Of a DNA stretch of 64,000 bases, positions 56,801-64,000 are shown one piece after another; positions within the stretch are counted from its first letter, which is position 1; the number at the start of each line of letters is the position of its first letter. This DNA comes from Halichondria panicea. Taxonomy: Eukaryota > Porifera > Demospongiae > Suberitida > Halichondriidae. Below the pieces are notes generated by a model. The model was not told the origin of the DNA. It did not search any database and saw only the letters and a list, made by a program, of their open reading frames with translations. The stretch lies in assembly GCF_963675165.1 (NCBI RefSeq), contig NC_087389.1, positions 2,824,001 through 2,888,000 on the forward strand, written 5' to 3'. The position numbers and the translations under genes are program-made.

Positions 56801-57780
56801 CTGCGGGTCTCACTCTCAATCAGTCAAAAACCAAACTGCTACTCCTCTCCAGAAAGAGACAGCCCCCGTCCATCATACTCTCCACAAACTCAGGTCAAAT
56901 TACACAAGTGAACTCCTTGTCCTACCTTGGAGTTACCATCACAAAAGACCTAAAATGGAATAGCCACATCTCCAACACCTGCGCTAAGGCAAAATCTAAA
57001 CTTGGCTTGTTATACAGGCACTTCAACCAAGCAGATCAGTCCACTCTTTCCTCCCTGTACAAATCACTGGTGCTCCCACTCCTTGATTACTGTAGCAGTG
57101 TGTGGGACCCCTCTTCTTCTTGTGCCATCAATCAGTTAGAGTCGGTTCAGAAGTTTGGAGCGCGACTCTGTACCAAACGCTGGTCAGATCAATACTTACC
57201 TCTGTTAGCTAGTTTATCTTGGCCCTCTCTGAGCACAAGAAGGTCTCAACAGAAAGTAACTCTGTGCCGCAGGATCATCAGGGGGGAATCAATTCTCCAC
57301 TCATCAAGGTTCACACCCAATCCGAAACCTAACCCTCGGCATTACCATCATGACCAACCTCTACTTATCCCCTTTGCCAAAACACTGTCATATCAATCAT
57401 CATTCTTCGTAAATGTGGTTCCACTCTGGAATTCCCTACCAAGCAGTGCTGTCTCTGCAAGTAGTTTACTTAGTTTTAAGGCTCATGTGCGGGATTGTTT
57501 CAATTAATTACTTACTTATAATTAATTGTCTGCTTGCCCTTACTTACAGTTTTGTGTCTGTTAATTAATTTGTATTTCACTGTCCTTGTCACTGCCTGCA
57601 CTTTTTAGTTACTTGTGTTTTTTTGTTTGTTTTGTTTGTTTTTGTTTTTTTTTTGTTGTTTTTTTGTTTTGCCTTTTGCTGTTTTTGTTAGGGCTACCTT
57701 AATATTAGCTCTCAGTTGCTAGTTGGTACGCACCTATGCTCTGCATTAAATTTTATAAAGAAAAAAAAAAAAAAAAAAAA
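53840..57780 (+). mobile_element. CR1/L2-like non-LTR retrotransposon, apparently full-length
   Basis: About 3.9 kb with a 370-bp leader, one long ORF, a T-rich 3' UTR and a terminal oligo-A run (57761-57780). It sits inside an older MITE, which gives exact outer limits. The single ORF carries a PHD-like finger, APE endonuclease and reverse transcriptase; there is no LTR. Confidence 0.88.
54211..57507 (+). CDS. LINE ORF: PHD-like finger, APE endonuclease, reverse transcriptase
   Basis: 1,098 aa without a stop. Residues about 98-150 form a C4HC3-like zinc finger (CGKCNCPVKTNQAGIMCEVC, WHHCKC, WCCSSC), the PHD-type finger found in CR1/L2 ORFs. The endonuclease follows with YTNCRS near 191, LTETWLDDSI, GDFNID near 323 and SDHQ near 383. 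The reverse transcriptase has YRPISLLSLLSKVLERIV, FFDLSKAFDRVPH, GVPQGSILGPLLFSLYI and YADD near 831. The C-terminal thumb region (LYRHFNQADQSTLSSLYKSL and SSVWDPSS) is as in CR1/L2. All catalytic motifs are present, so activity is possible. An upstream ORF1 is not seen. Confidence 0.93.
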   Translation: MKLEKWTLFLFFLVWLSRLSTLKDGPPGACSMFSSCMLTLPAGQSQRSTFRRSSKTSQSLGSNWNLNKAHKLYFLVILVLSGDIQSNPGPVVNWKYPCGKCNCPVKTNQAGIMCEVCYAWHHCKCVSIDDSEYHRLQLSDEAWCCSSCFRTALPFHDSSTLNSTISSTSCSTSDSISSSLASSHGRDCTIVYTNCRSVLPKMDILRTHAASFGPDVYALTETWLDDSISDIEIFIPDYTIIRRDRNRHGGGVLLYVRESTPVELVTKHPSLELLLVEAKFTNSPTLLGIYYRPPSAGSANLADLECALESLQPSRLSNSILMGDFNIDLSKNSMQMLSHFHLTQVVSEPTRLTDKGSSLIDHVYISDHSLLQSCSTSPPLGSSDHQCISVVLKWSTRPIKRVKRDVWLYSRADWDSVNAELLSDSTTTHSFTDINSALSQWKNSFLSVLSRHIPRRLVSTRKHIPWLTTEIIRLLRRRDCSHSRAKALNTESSWSKFRSLRNRSVAAVRAAKWAFLKSLGSLIKSPKEFWSTYHALSPTKQRIPHTLTNGTITADSPFSKANLLNTHFTSCLSNTTDVLSSPWDAPVSPSLDSISCSPDQVLSLLSRTKLKTASGPDGISSHMLRKTSSSIHHFFTYLFNKSIETGVFPEEWKASNVTPIFKAGDPKLASNYRPISLLSLLSKVLERIVHNKVVEYLTSNNLLSTLQFGFRRGSSTQEAILHATHDWHRSLDNGSSVAAVFFDLSKAFDRVPHQGLLKTLWSAGISGSLHKWFTSYLTNRKQKVVLDGHSLSTANVNSGVPQGSILGPLLFSLYIDPLTRIPLSPGSQLLLYADDILLYSPIRNEFDVLDLQGDIDAIANWVNTAGLTLNQSKTKLLLLSRKRQPPSIILSTNSGQITQVNSLSYLGVTITKDLKWNSHISNTCAKAKSKLGLLYRHFNQADQSTLSSLYKSLVLPLLDYCSSVWDPSSSCAINQLESVQKFGARLCTKRWSDQYLPLLASLSWPSLSTRRSQQKVTLCRRIIRGESILHSSRFTPNPKPNPRHYHHDQPLLIPFAKTLSYQSSFFVNVVPLWNSLPSSAVSASSLLSFKAHVRDCFN

Positions 57781-57894
57781 GAATGAGTAGATGTAGCAAT
57801 ACTCTCATTTCATTGGCTGTATCCAAATTCCACAAAACTCTCTTGATTTTGCCCCCGAGCTATTAGGTCTGGCCCCTAGACTAGGACCTCCCCT

Positions 57895-57965
57895 GCCTCG
57901 ATCCCAGGCCGAGTTTTCGCTTTTATAACGGTTAGGCGAATATAAAAGCGAAAACTCGGCCTGAA
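57895..57965. repeat. Single-unit hairpin of the CGCTTTTATAACGG family
   Basis: CCTCGATCCCAGGCCGAGTT TTCGCTTTTATAACGG is followed by its inverted copy ending CTCGGCCTGAAATC. It is the short form of 52468-52628. Confidence 0.7.
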
Positions 57966-58869
57966 ATCTAGTGCGAAAACTAAACCAAGTAGATCTAGTA
58001 ATCAACACTAATTGCATTCTTCTCATAAAACTATAAGGTCTATTGCAAGACAGATCATATAGCAGATCAATCTCTCCAGTGGCAATCAATCTGGCAATCA
58101 ATCAAGTGAGTTGTTTCACTTTGGATATAAGCTAGTTTTTCCATATAAGCTTTTACTTTTCCCAGTGGTCCCATATTAAAGTTTGGATGGTGTATCAGGG
58201 GCGTTTCTAGAGATTGAAGCAGGGGGGTGCTGTGCGCGCACGATTTTCCATGTCTTTTACATGCATAGCGTGATAATAAGAGTATCAAGACATATTTATG
58301 AGTCAGTCATCTTGTAGGATCTCCATGCACTATTCTCCTGGGGTACATCCTAGCAAACTGGTCAATCACTGCAATGGGGATGTCCAGTCAGTCTAGTGTT
58401 AGTCATTGCTTCTCAGTATCTCACAGTGGAGCAAGAGGTGACTGGGAGAGTGCAGAGGATCTTGATCAGCTTTTATGCATTGCATAACAACATTGGAATG
58501 GCAATGCTGATTGCGCATGCTCAATTGGGCGTGGTCATGACTTGTAATCGTTGTCAATGAGATAGAGCTGCACGTAGTACGTACCTAGTACCTCTGGAGT
58601 AGTCTTGCGGTAGTCTCGATTTCCAGCCTCTTTGCAAGAGTCTGGTGAACTTCACTATCACCACTCGTGTCAGGCCCTAAGTGCCGCGGTTAGATAACCT
58701 AGTAGTGATAATTGGGTGTTAACCAAATAGTGTAAGTGTTAAGTGGGTGTTACCCACTGTGTGGTGAAATTCATGCAATCACTGAATGGGTACAGGTGTG
58801 GCCAAAAATCAGTGTGGAACATTTAGTTTATGACTTTCAAGATTTAGTACATAATTATAGTGCAAGACT
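57966..58869. other. Intergenic, upstream of the RecQ-like frame
   Basis: No gene recognised. It includes repeat words AGTCTTGCGGTAGTCTCG (58602) that recur near 60735. Confidence 0.45.
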
Positions 58870-59931
58870 ATGGAAAGACACATGAAGATGCAAGACGTGA
58901 TAATTGAGAGTGCTAGAGCAATTGGGATCCATTATTTAAAGCCAGAGCAAATGAAAGCAATGTATTTGATCATTGGAGGAAAGGACACATTTGTGTCACT
59001 GCCAATCGGCTATGGAAAGTCAGTAATCTTTGCTGCATTACCTATGGCCTTTGACCAATTGAAAGGTGAACTAAAATTGCTGTATGAGTGTACCTATATA
59101 TACGCCTTTTTCTGTTTTGCAGGAACATCTGGAAGCATTGTACTTTGTATTAGTCCCCTCACTTCGCTGATGATGGATCAACAAAAAAAGTATGCAGCTA
59201 GAGGATTGACAGTGGAATACGTTGGAGAAGCTCAGACAGACCGTAGTGCTATTAACAGAGTACTGAAAGGAGAAGCTCAGTTGGTGTTCATCTCCCCAGA
59301 GAGCATATTAGCGAAGGGTATTTTTCGAAATATGCTTCTGTCACCACCGTATATAAAGAATCTCGTTGCAGTAGTAGTTGATAAAGCCCATTGTGTTAAA
59401 ACCTGGGGAGATGATTTTCGAGTCGCTTTTTCGGAGATTGGAGATTTAAGGAGCCTCATTCCAGACAATGTCGGTGTTCACGCACTTACTGCTACCTCTA
59501 CAACAGAAACATTTTACATTGTCAGTAGAAGGTTATGTATGGACGATCCTACTTTAATTGCCTCCCCTCCTTTCCGAGACAATATTTCTTATGAGGTTCA
59601 CTCTAAGATTGACGTTGAAAGCCTTGGTGAAAAAATTGCTGATGAAATTCGAGAAAAACGGAAGTCATACCCTAAAACAGTGATTTACGTACGAAGTTAT
59701 GCCGATTGCTCATCTTTATATATGGTGATTAAGTGCAGTCTCGGATCCTATATAACTGATCCACCTGGATGTCCCAATGTTAAAGGTCATCGACTAGTTG
59801 ACATGTTTACTAGAGTGCTTTCTGTTAGCAAAAAAGAAGATGTGTTGAATTCTTTCACCTCAGTTGACAGCACCTATAATTATACAATGTATATATGTGC
59901 AATAAACAGTGATATTTATAAATACATGTGA
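58870..59931 (+). pseudogene. RecQ-like helicase fragment, truncated with altered Walker B
   Basis: SF2 RecQ-family helicase. PIGYGKSVIF (motif I) lies near residue 45, CISPLTSLMMDQ (Ia) after a 57-nt in-frame intron-like stretch (59066-59122, gtgaac...tttgcag), then VFISPESI and VVVDKAHCVKTWGDDF (motif II) near 171-174, and HALTATST (III). The Walker B is DKAH instead of DEAH, one G-to-A change that should abolish ATP hydrolysis. The second helicase lobe starts (KTVIYVRSYADCSSLY, RLVDMFTRVLSV) and stops at DSTYN, where relatives continue into motifs V and VI. Without those, it is probably a dead copy of a multi-copy family. Intact relatives would be expected elsewhere in the genome. Confidence 0.75.
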
Positions 59932-60546
59932 TCAATGTACCTCAAAACTGGGAAAATTAGAGCTGCTTTGCGGTATCTGAGATGATGGTAGCTGAGTGGC
60001 TGCAGTTGTTCGTAGATTAGCTGCTGACATTGCTGCTGACGCTGATGGAATGGTTGCTGCTGACACTGGTGGAATGGTTGCTGCTGACACGTACACCGGT
60101 GGAATGGTTGCTGCTGACGCTGATGGAATGGTTGCTGCTGACACTGGTGGAATGGTTGCTGCTGACACTGATGGAATGGTTGGTACTGAAACAGATGATG
60201 GAATAGGTGGTGTGGGGGGTTCCTGCATAACTCTACTTCTTTTTGGCGGTGGTGGTAATAAGTTATCTTCTGCATGTCTTGAAAGCAGACCATTTATTAG
60301 CTCTGTTGCTTCCTTCTTTACCTTGCATAGCTTTTCTTGTTGAGCATGGACATTCTTCAGTTGTTTCTTGCACTGGTGACACAATATACTGTCATTAGCA
60401 CTAGTTTCAGGGATGCAATGCAGAGGTACTGGAAGGAGCTGCACAAGTACTTCTCTTGCTTCAGAACAGCTATGACTATTGAGCTTCTTTCGCCTTTGTT
60501 GTCCAGAGACTCATGCATTCGCACACAAACAGCAGTAGAGGCCCAT
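59932..60546 (-). pseudogene. Cys-cluster protein with Pro/Ala repeat, nonsense codon near start
   Basis: From ATG (complement of 60544-60546) the frame reads MGLYCCLCANA, then TGA (60511-60513), then continues open for 193 codons to a stop at 59932. The N-terminal part has a C-x2-C and a later LHC...CHQC, resembling a C4 zinc-binding module of ZAD type. A helical KR-rich stretch follows (QQEKLCKVKKEATELING), then six or so 10-residue repeats (TIPPVSAATIPSASAA). The TGA could be a CGA-to-TGA mutation, or lie in an intron I cannot define. An ATG at 60444 would allow a shorter 170-aa product. The stop abuts the RecQ-like stop in a TGATCA palindrome. No function is assigned. Confidence 0.45.
60040..60190. 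repeat. VNTR, about six 30-bp units
   Basis: GGTGGAATGGTTGCTGCTGA and variants recur every 30 bp (one unit 36 bp). It codes for the TIPPVSAA repeats on the minus strand and is likely length-variable between alleles. Confidence 0.85.
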
Positions 60547-60816
60547 ATCTAGCTACTTTTTCGTGATGCAATAGCTTACATAACAGTTTACACAACAGGC
60601 CACAACCGCCCACAAGGCACTTGACGAGCGGTTTCACACCCCAAGAAAATCTTGGGGTGTCTGCACGAACTGTTCATTGCAAGTTCACCCGACCATAATT
60701 ATACAAAGTATGGGAGGGCGTGGCCAGACTAGTCTTGCGGACCCAGACCCTGAAAGATATGATATATCGGCTGGTCCACGAGACTACCTCTGGAGCTGCA
60801 CAGTTAGCTAGCTAGC

Positions 60817-60995
60817 TACTGAGTGATAGGATTAGTTTCATGGTTGTCTGGGAGGACAGGTGGGTGCTCAAGACCCCCATTGTACACGCCACTGTGTATT
60901 GTACCAGAGATACTGAGTGATAGGATTAGTTTCATGGTTGTCTGGGAGGACAGGGGGGTGCTCAAGCCCCCAAAGCCCCCCATTGTACACATTGT
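60817..60995. repeat. Tandem duplication of about 90 bp
   Basis: ACTGAGTGATAGGATTAGTT to CCCCCATTGTACAC occurs twice (60818 and 60912) with a few differences. Confidence 0.8.
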
Positions 60996-61360
60996 ACTTA
61001 TAACTTTACTTTAATGTCTCCTTTTACTGGGTGTGGTCAGTTGTTAGCTAGTACACACGTGGCTCACAGGATAGGCGTGTTATAAATTGCTGAAGGAGAT
61101 GATGTCTCGAGGAAACACAGCTTTCTTATTTCGAGCGAGTTACCCGGCAAATATAGGACGAACAGCGGATAGTTTTCGAGGCCTTTATGTAGAACCAATG
61201 TTAAATGGTCACGTGCACCACTTCCGTTTCCAATCCCTCTCTTCCTTTATCTATGGTTGTATAAAAAAATTGTTTTTCTTTTAAAGTTAATAATAGTTGA
61301 CAGGAGCTATAATTACTACTCAACAAGGATTGAGAGAGTCTTCTGAATATAAAGTAACAC

Positions 61361-61575
61361 CGTATTACTAGAACGTTTTGCGAGCATCAAACATTTGCGA
61401 ACTTTGCAATGGTTGATCAATTTCCAACAATAAAATCCGCAAAATTTAAATTTACTAGTAAATAACACAATCCTTGCGAGAACTCAATAGTTAGATCGCA
61501 AAGGGTCACATTTTCTGCTGATTTGGCTCATTCGCAAAGGTTATTCACCCGCAAAATATTCTGCATATATAAGAG
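61361..61575. repeat. Element of the CCGTATTACTAGAACGTTTT family
   Basis: Begins CACCGTATTACTAGAACGTT with internal TTTGCGAA words. It shares GATCGCAAAG and ATTTTCTGCTGATTTGGCTC with 38390-38440. The right end is unclear. Confidence 0.45.
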
Positions 61576-61790
61576 GTATATTTGATATGGATTAGTGAAG
61601 TATACTCGGTGTGATAATTATTACACGGTCACCAGATTAGAGGAGGTAGGAGACGCATCAAGCCCTCAGTAATTAACAATCCACGTTTAGCTATCTAAAA
61701 AGAACGGTAATATTTATCCTAGTGGAATCTCAGCTCAATAGCTTGAAATTCACCATCAAACCTAGTGGTTATACATAGGCTACGTACTAT

Positions 61791-62048
61791 CAGGAGCCCA
61801 TAAATAAGAGAAGGAGCGGCTGACTACGGGGATCACGTTTTGTAAGTGGTTATGACCGCATTTCCATATATGCAGAGTCACTTAAGTGGTTGAATCCCTA
61901 CACGTGTTATACACAATACAGGGCTGCGGTTTGCAAGCACTTAGTCGCTTCCAAACAAGGAAGTGCGCGGTTTCACCGGCAATTACGAAACGTAATCCCT
62001 GAGTATACGTTGAAGTTAGCCGCTCCTTTTCTTATTTATGGGCTCCTG
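61791..62048. mobile_element. MITE of the CAGGAGC family with 7-bp TSD
   Basis: TIRs start CAGGAGCCCATAAATAAGAG and end with the complement GGGCTCCTG. Flanks repeat GTACTAT (61784-61790 and 62049-62055). GGAGCGGCTGACTACGGGG in the left half is partly mirrored by GTTAGCCGCTCC on the right. A 66-bp relative is at 11964-12029. Confidence 0.8.
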
Positions 62049-62518
62049 GTACTATGGAGAGCATGCAGTCTAGGGGAGTTCTAGAAAGTGATGTGAGCTT
62101 GCTGAGAACAACATACCACAGGCACCATAGCTACAAGGAAAAATTAAAAGTCAAAAGCCTACTGTAGCGTAAACATTGTATGCCACACATTGATTAATGA
62201 CGCATGTCCTACCTCCCCTGAACGGTCACGTAGCCTCGAAGCATAATTATAGGGGAACAGCCTTGCAACCTTTTGGCCGTTCTAGAGAGGAAGTCTTGGA
62301 CTATTTATATAGCGTGAGAATCTATGTAAATCATACAGTACACTAATAGTAATTAATACAGGCAATTTGCCCTTGGGCTGCCTGTATGATTATAACATGT
62401 TGACCCTCATTAAAATCATCCAGGAGGTCTCTATAATTATTATTATACATGTAAAAAGTAACTTAAGAGTCTTGAGGTTGACCTTTATAATGTTGTCATA
62501 ATTGTATACCGTATATCT

Positions 62519-62903
62519 TCTAATTTATCGGACACTTCTAATTACCCGGACACTCTTTTGGGCAATTTTCGTTGTTCTAATACAACGGACATTCCAGTAC
62601 TTTAATATTACATTTGTTCTAAATATCCGGACAATACCTTGAAAAGTTGAGTTATCGTTCATAGACGGCAAGTAAGACTTACAGTACTGCAGTTAGATAG
62701 CTTTGATTAGCTAGTTTTAGATAGCTAGTGCAACTATTCAGTCGTACCCTGTTCTATTAAACTTAGCTAGCTCGCATGCAGCTGCTTGCTTGTTCTAATT
62801 ATTCCGGACACTTCGCATGCTCTATAAAAATCTGTTCCAATTATACCCGGACAATTTCCAAAATAATTATTTTTTGCTGTCCGATAAATTAGAAGATATA
62901 CGG
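62519..62903. mobile_element. MITE with long TIRs, CCGTATATCTTCTAATTTAT, TA duplication
   Basis: The left end CCGTATATCTTCTAATTTAT and the right end ATAAATTAGAAGATATACGG are perfect complements over 20 bp and continue imperfectly (CGGACA, CCCGGACA words). TA flanks both ends. It is probably mariner/pogo-type. Confidence 0.8.
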
Positions 62904-63015
62904 TACATGTACTTTATCGAAATTCAAAGTTTCATACCATTGGATTCCTTGTTAAAAAACGCTTCTATAATTATGCTTTAGATCCCACTTGAGTGTTTTT
63001 GCTTATTGTTGCCAC

Positions 63016-63048
63016 ACTCCACAATCTGTTACTATCAGATTGTGGAGT
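63016..63048. repeat. Perfect 13-bp hairpin
   Basis: ACTCCACAATCTG and its complement are separated by 7 nt. No gene nearby gives it a clear role. Confidence 0.6.
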
Positions 63049-63104
63049 ATGGCCCGCGAGACTAGGGGGAGGAGCTGGATGTAGGGAAGTGCTGGGATTC
63101 TAGC

Positions 63105-63225
63105 TTTGGCTTCTTCCTTTCGCTTTGTTCGAGAGTAGTATAGGAGATGCTCATTTGCTGGGCTTGTTTGCTGCAAATTCTAGCTTGAGTTTATTCCTTT
63201 CGCTTTGTTCGAGAGTAGTACGAGT
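63105..63225. repeat. Local duplication
   Basis: TTCCTTTCGCTTTGTTCGAG AGTAGTA occurs twice about 80 bp apart, together with the preceding TCTAGCTT block. Confidence 0.7.
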
Positions 63226-64000
63226 CTATGGCATTATCCATACCAAAAGCATGTTAGGCTAGTTTGCTGCAAAAGCGGGGACTGGACTTTTCCGTTTTGT
63301 GGGTGGAGCTAGGACTATAATTTTGTCCATTTAAACTGTGAGTTGACTTGAATAGACACAGATTTAGTAGAGCCACAGAGATGCCAACTTTTCAGATATT
63401 AATTTTCAAAAGAAATGATGCAGTTGCTAGGTTGACTGTTTAAATAGGTTGACTGTTGCTAAGCTAGTGCATTTCTAGTAGCCAATAGGTTTTGGGATCT
63501 AAATGGTACGTAGAGCAGCTAAAAATCATTTTCCAGTAGAAGTCCCTAGCTGGCATACTTGTCAACCACATAAGCATAAAAATGAAGTTATAATTGATCA
63601 CATAACTTCCAGGGCCGAACTCAACGCAACGCAAATAGACTTTAGTATACAACTTACTTAGTATCCTGTTATCAATAAACTTTTTGCAATGTAGTCACGG
63701 TATCTAGAAGCCTCGAGGATAAGTGATTTAGACACCTCTAAAACAGTCAAAATAGACCGTGTTTATCAGATTTAGACACGTCCAAATAGTCAACATAGAT
63801 TGTGTTTATCATTGCAGGCGTTGTACGTGATGGATTGGTAATTATACTCACGTGATTGTGCCATCTATTTTTTGTATGCTCTATTGGGCAATCAAGTATA
63901 GTAGTTAGTCAACGTGTCACCGTATTCTGTTCACCTGGCTACCAAATCGCTGCATTTACAGCATGGATAGCAGCTTCACTATCATGACAGATTTTCTTAT

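Larger units (their letters stand above)
53753..57885. mobile_element. hAT-like MITE split by a LINE insertion
   Basis: 53753-53839 (CTAGTCTGGGGGCCAGACC on) and 57781-57885 (to CCCTAGACTAG) together match the inverted copy at 29843-30222. The break falls at GGAGGT|TATAAAG of that copy. GGACCTCC flanks both ends (53744-53751 and 57884-57891), consistent with an 8-bp TSD. Confidence 0.75.
60996..64000. other. Gene-poor right edge made of repeats
   Basis: No exon of a known family was recognised. Elements at 61361, 61791-62048 and 62519-62903, a hairpin at 63016-63048 and a duplication at 63105-63225 are listed or noted separately. A block near 61205-61257 (CCACTTCCGTTTCCAATCCC) is shared with 18725-18770. 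Confidence 0.55.

Noticed and set aside
1-64000. CRISPR arrays, bacterial operons, ribosome binding sites, rRNA and tRNA genes
   Set aside because: Nothing of the sort was found; the window is eukaryotic nuclear DNA with spliced genes.

Overview
This is a eukaryotic window, most likely from an animal with a compact, repeat-rich genome. A demosponge fits best. The grounds are intron-bearing metazoan-type genes (a rolling-stone-like membrane protein, a B3GAT-type glucuronyltransferase, a PDZ-C2-C2 protein), introns often under 100 nt, very high density of short inverted-repeat elements, and a constant AT-rich background with recurrent TAATTA-type words. The taxon is an inference from style and was not confirmed by a search.

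Layout. (1) 1-13.7 kb, minus strand: two tandem saccharopine dehydrogenase genes. Copy A runs off the left edge; copy B is complete. (2) 13.76-21.7 kb, plus: a gene of at least 13 exons encoding one PDZ and two C2 domains with a long Ser/basic linker. It starts about 60 bp from copy B, head to head. (3) 22.1-23.5 kb, minus: a three-exon SLC35A-type nucleotide-sugar transporter with a hAT-like element 43 bp upstream of its ATG. (4) 24.6-25.3 kb, plus: a doubtful small gene. (5) 25.4-27.3 kb, minus: a NUBP1/NBP35-like Fe-S scaffold ATPase with a convincing U12-type AT-AC intron and a GC-AG intron. (6) 27.6-38 kb, plus: a small two-exon ORF whose stop overlaps the start of a five-exon B3GAT-like glucuronyltransferase (TGATG), possibly bicistronic. 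(7) 40.3-42.1 kb, plus: a rolling-stone-family membrane protein.

The right third is dominated by mobile DNA. There is a young Ty3/Gypsy element (43,441-48,476) with LTRs identical by eye, a 5-bp target duplication, an uninterrupted gag-pol frame and an apparent self-priming (Tf1-like) primer site. There is also an intact CR1/L2-like LINE (about 53,840-57,780) inserted into a MITE, then a truncated RecQ-like helicase and a convergent Cys-cluster gene with a VNTR and a nonsense codon. Non-autonomous elements of several families fill introns and intergenic DNA: hAT-like with 8-bp TSDs, pogo/mariner-like with TA TSDs, a CAGGAGC family with 7-bp TSDs, a Helentron-like remnant and large foldbacks.

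The host genes are mostly unrelated housekeeping functions: lysine catabolism, Golgi nucleotide-sugar import, cytosolic Fe-S assembly and proteoglycan-linker synthesis. Two of them (transporter and glucuronyltransferase) act in Golgi glycosylation. Exon limits were placed by hand from reading-frame continuity, GT-AG (or GC-AG, AT-AC) signals and remembered family similarity. Coordinates may be off by a base or two.
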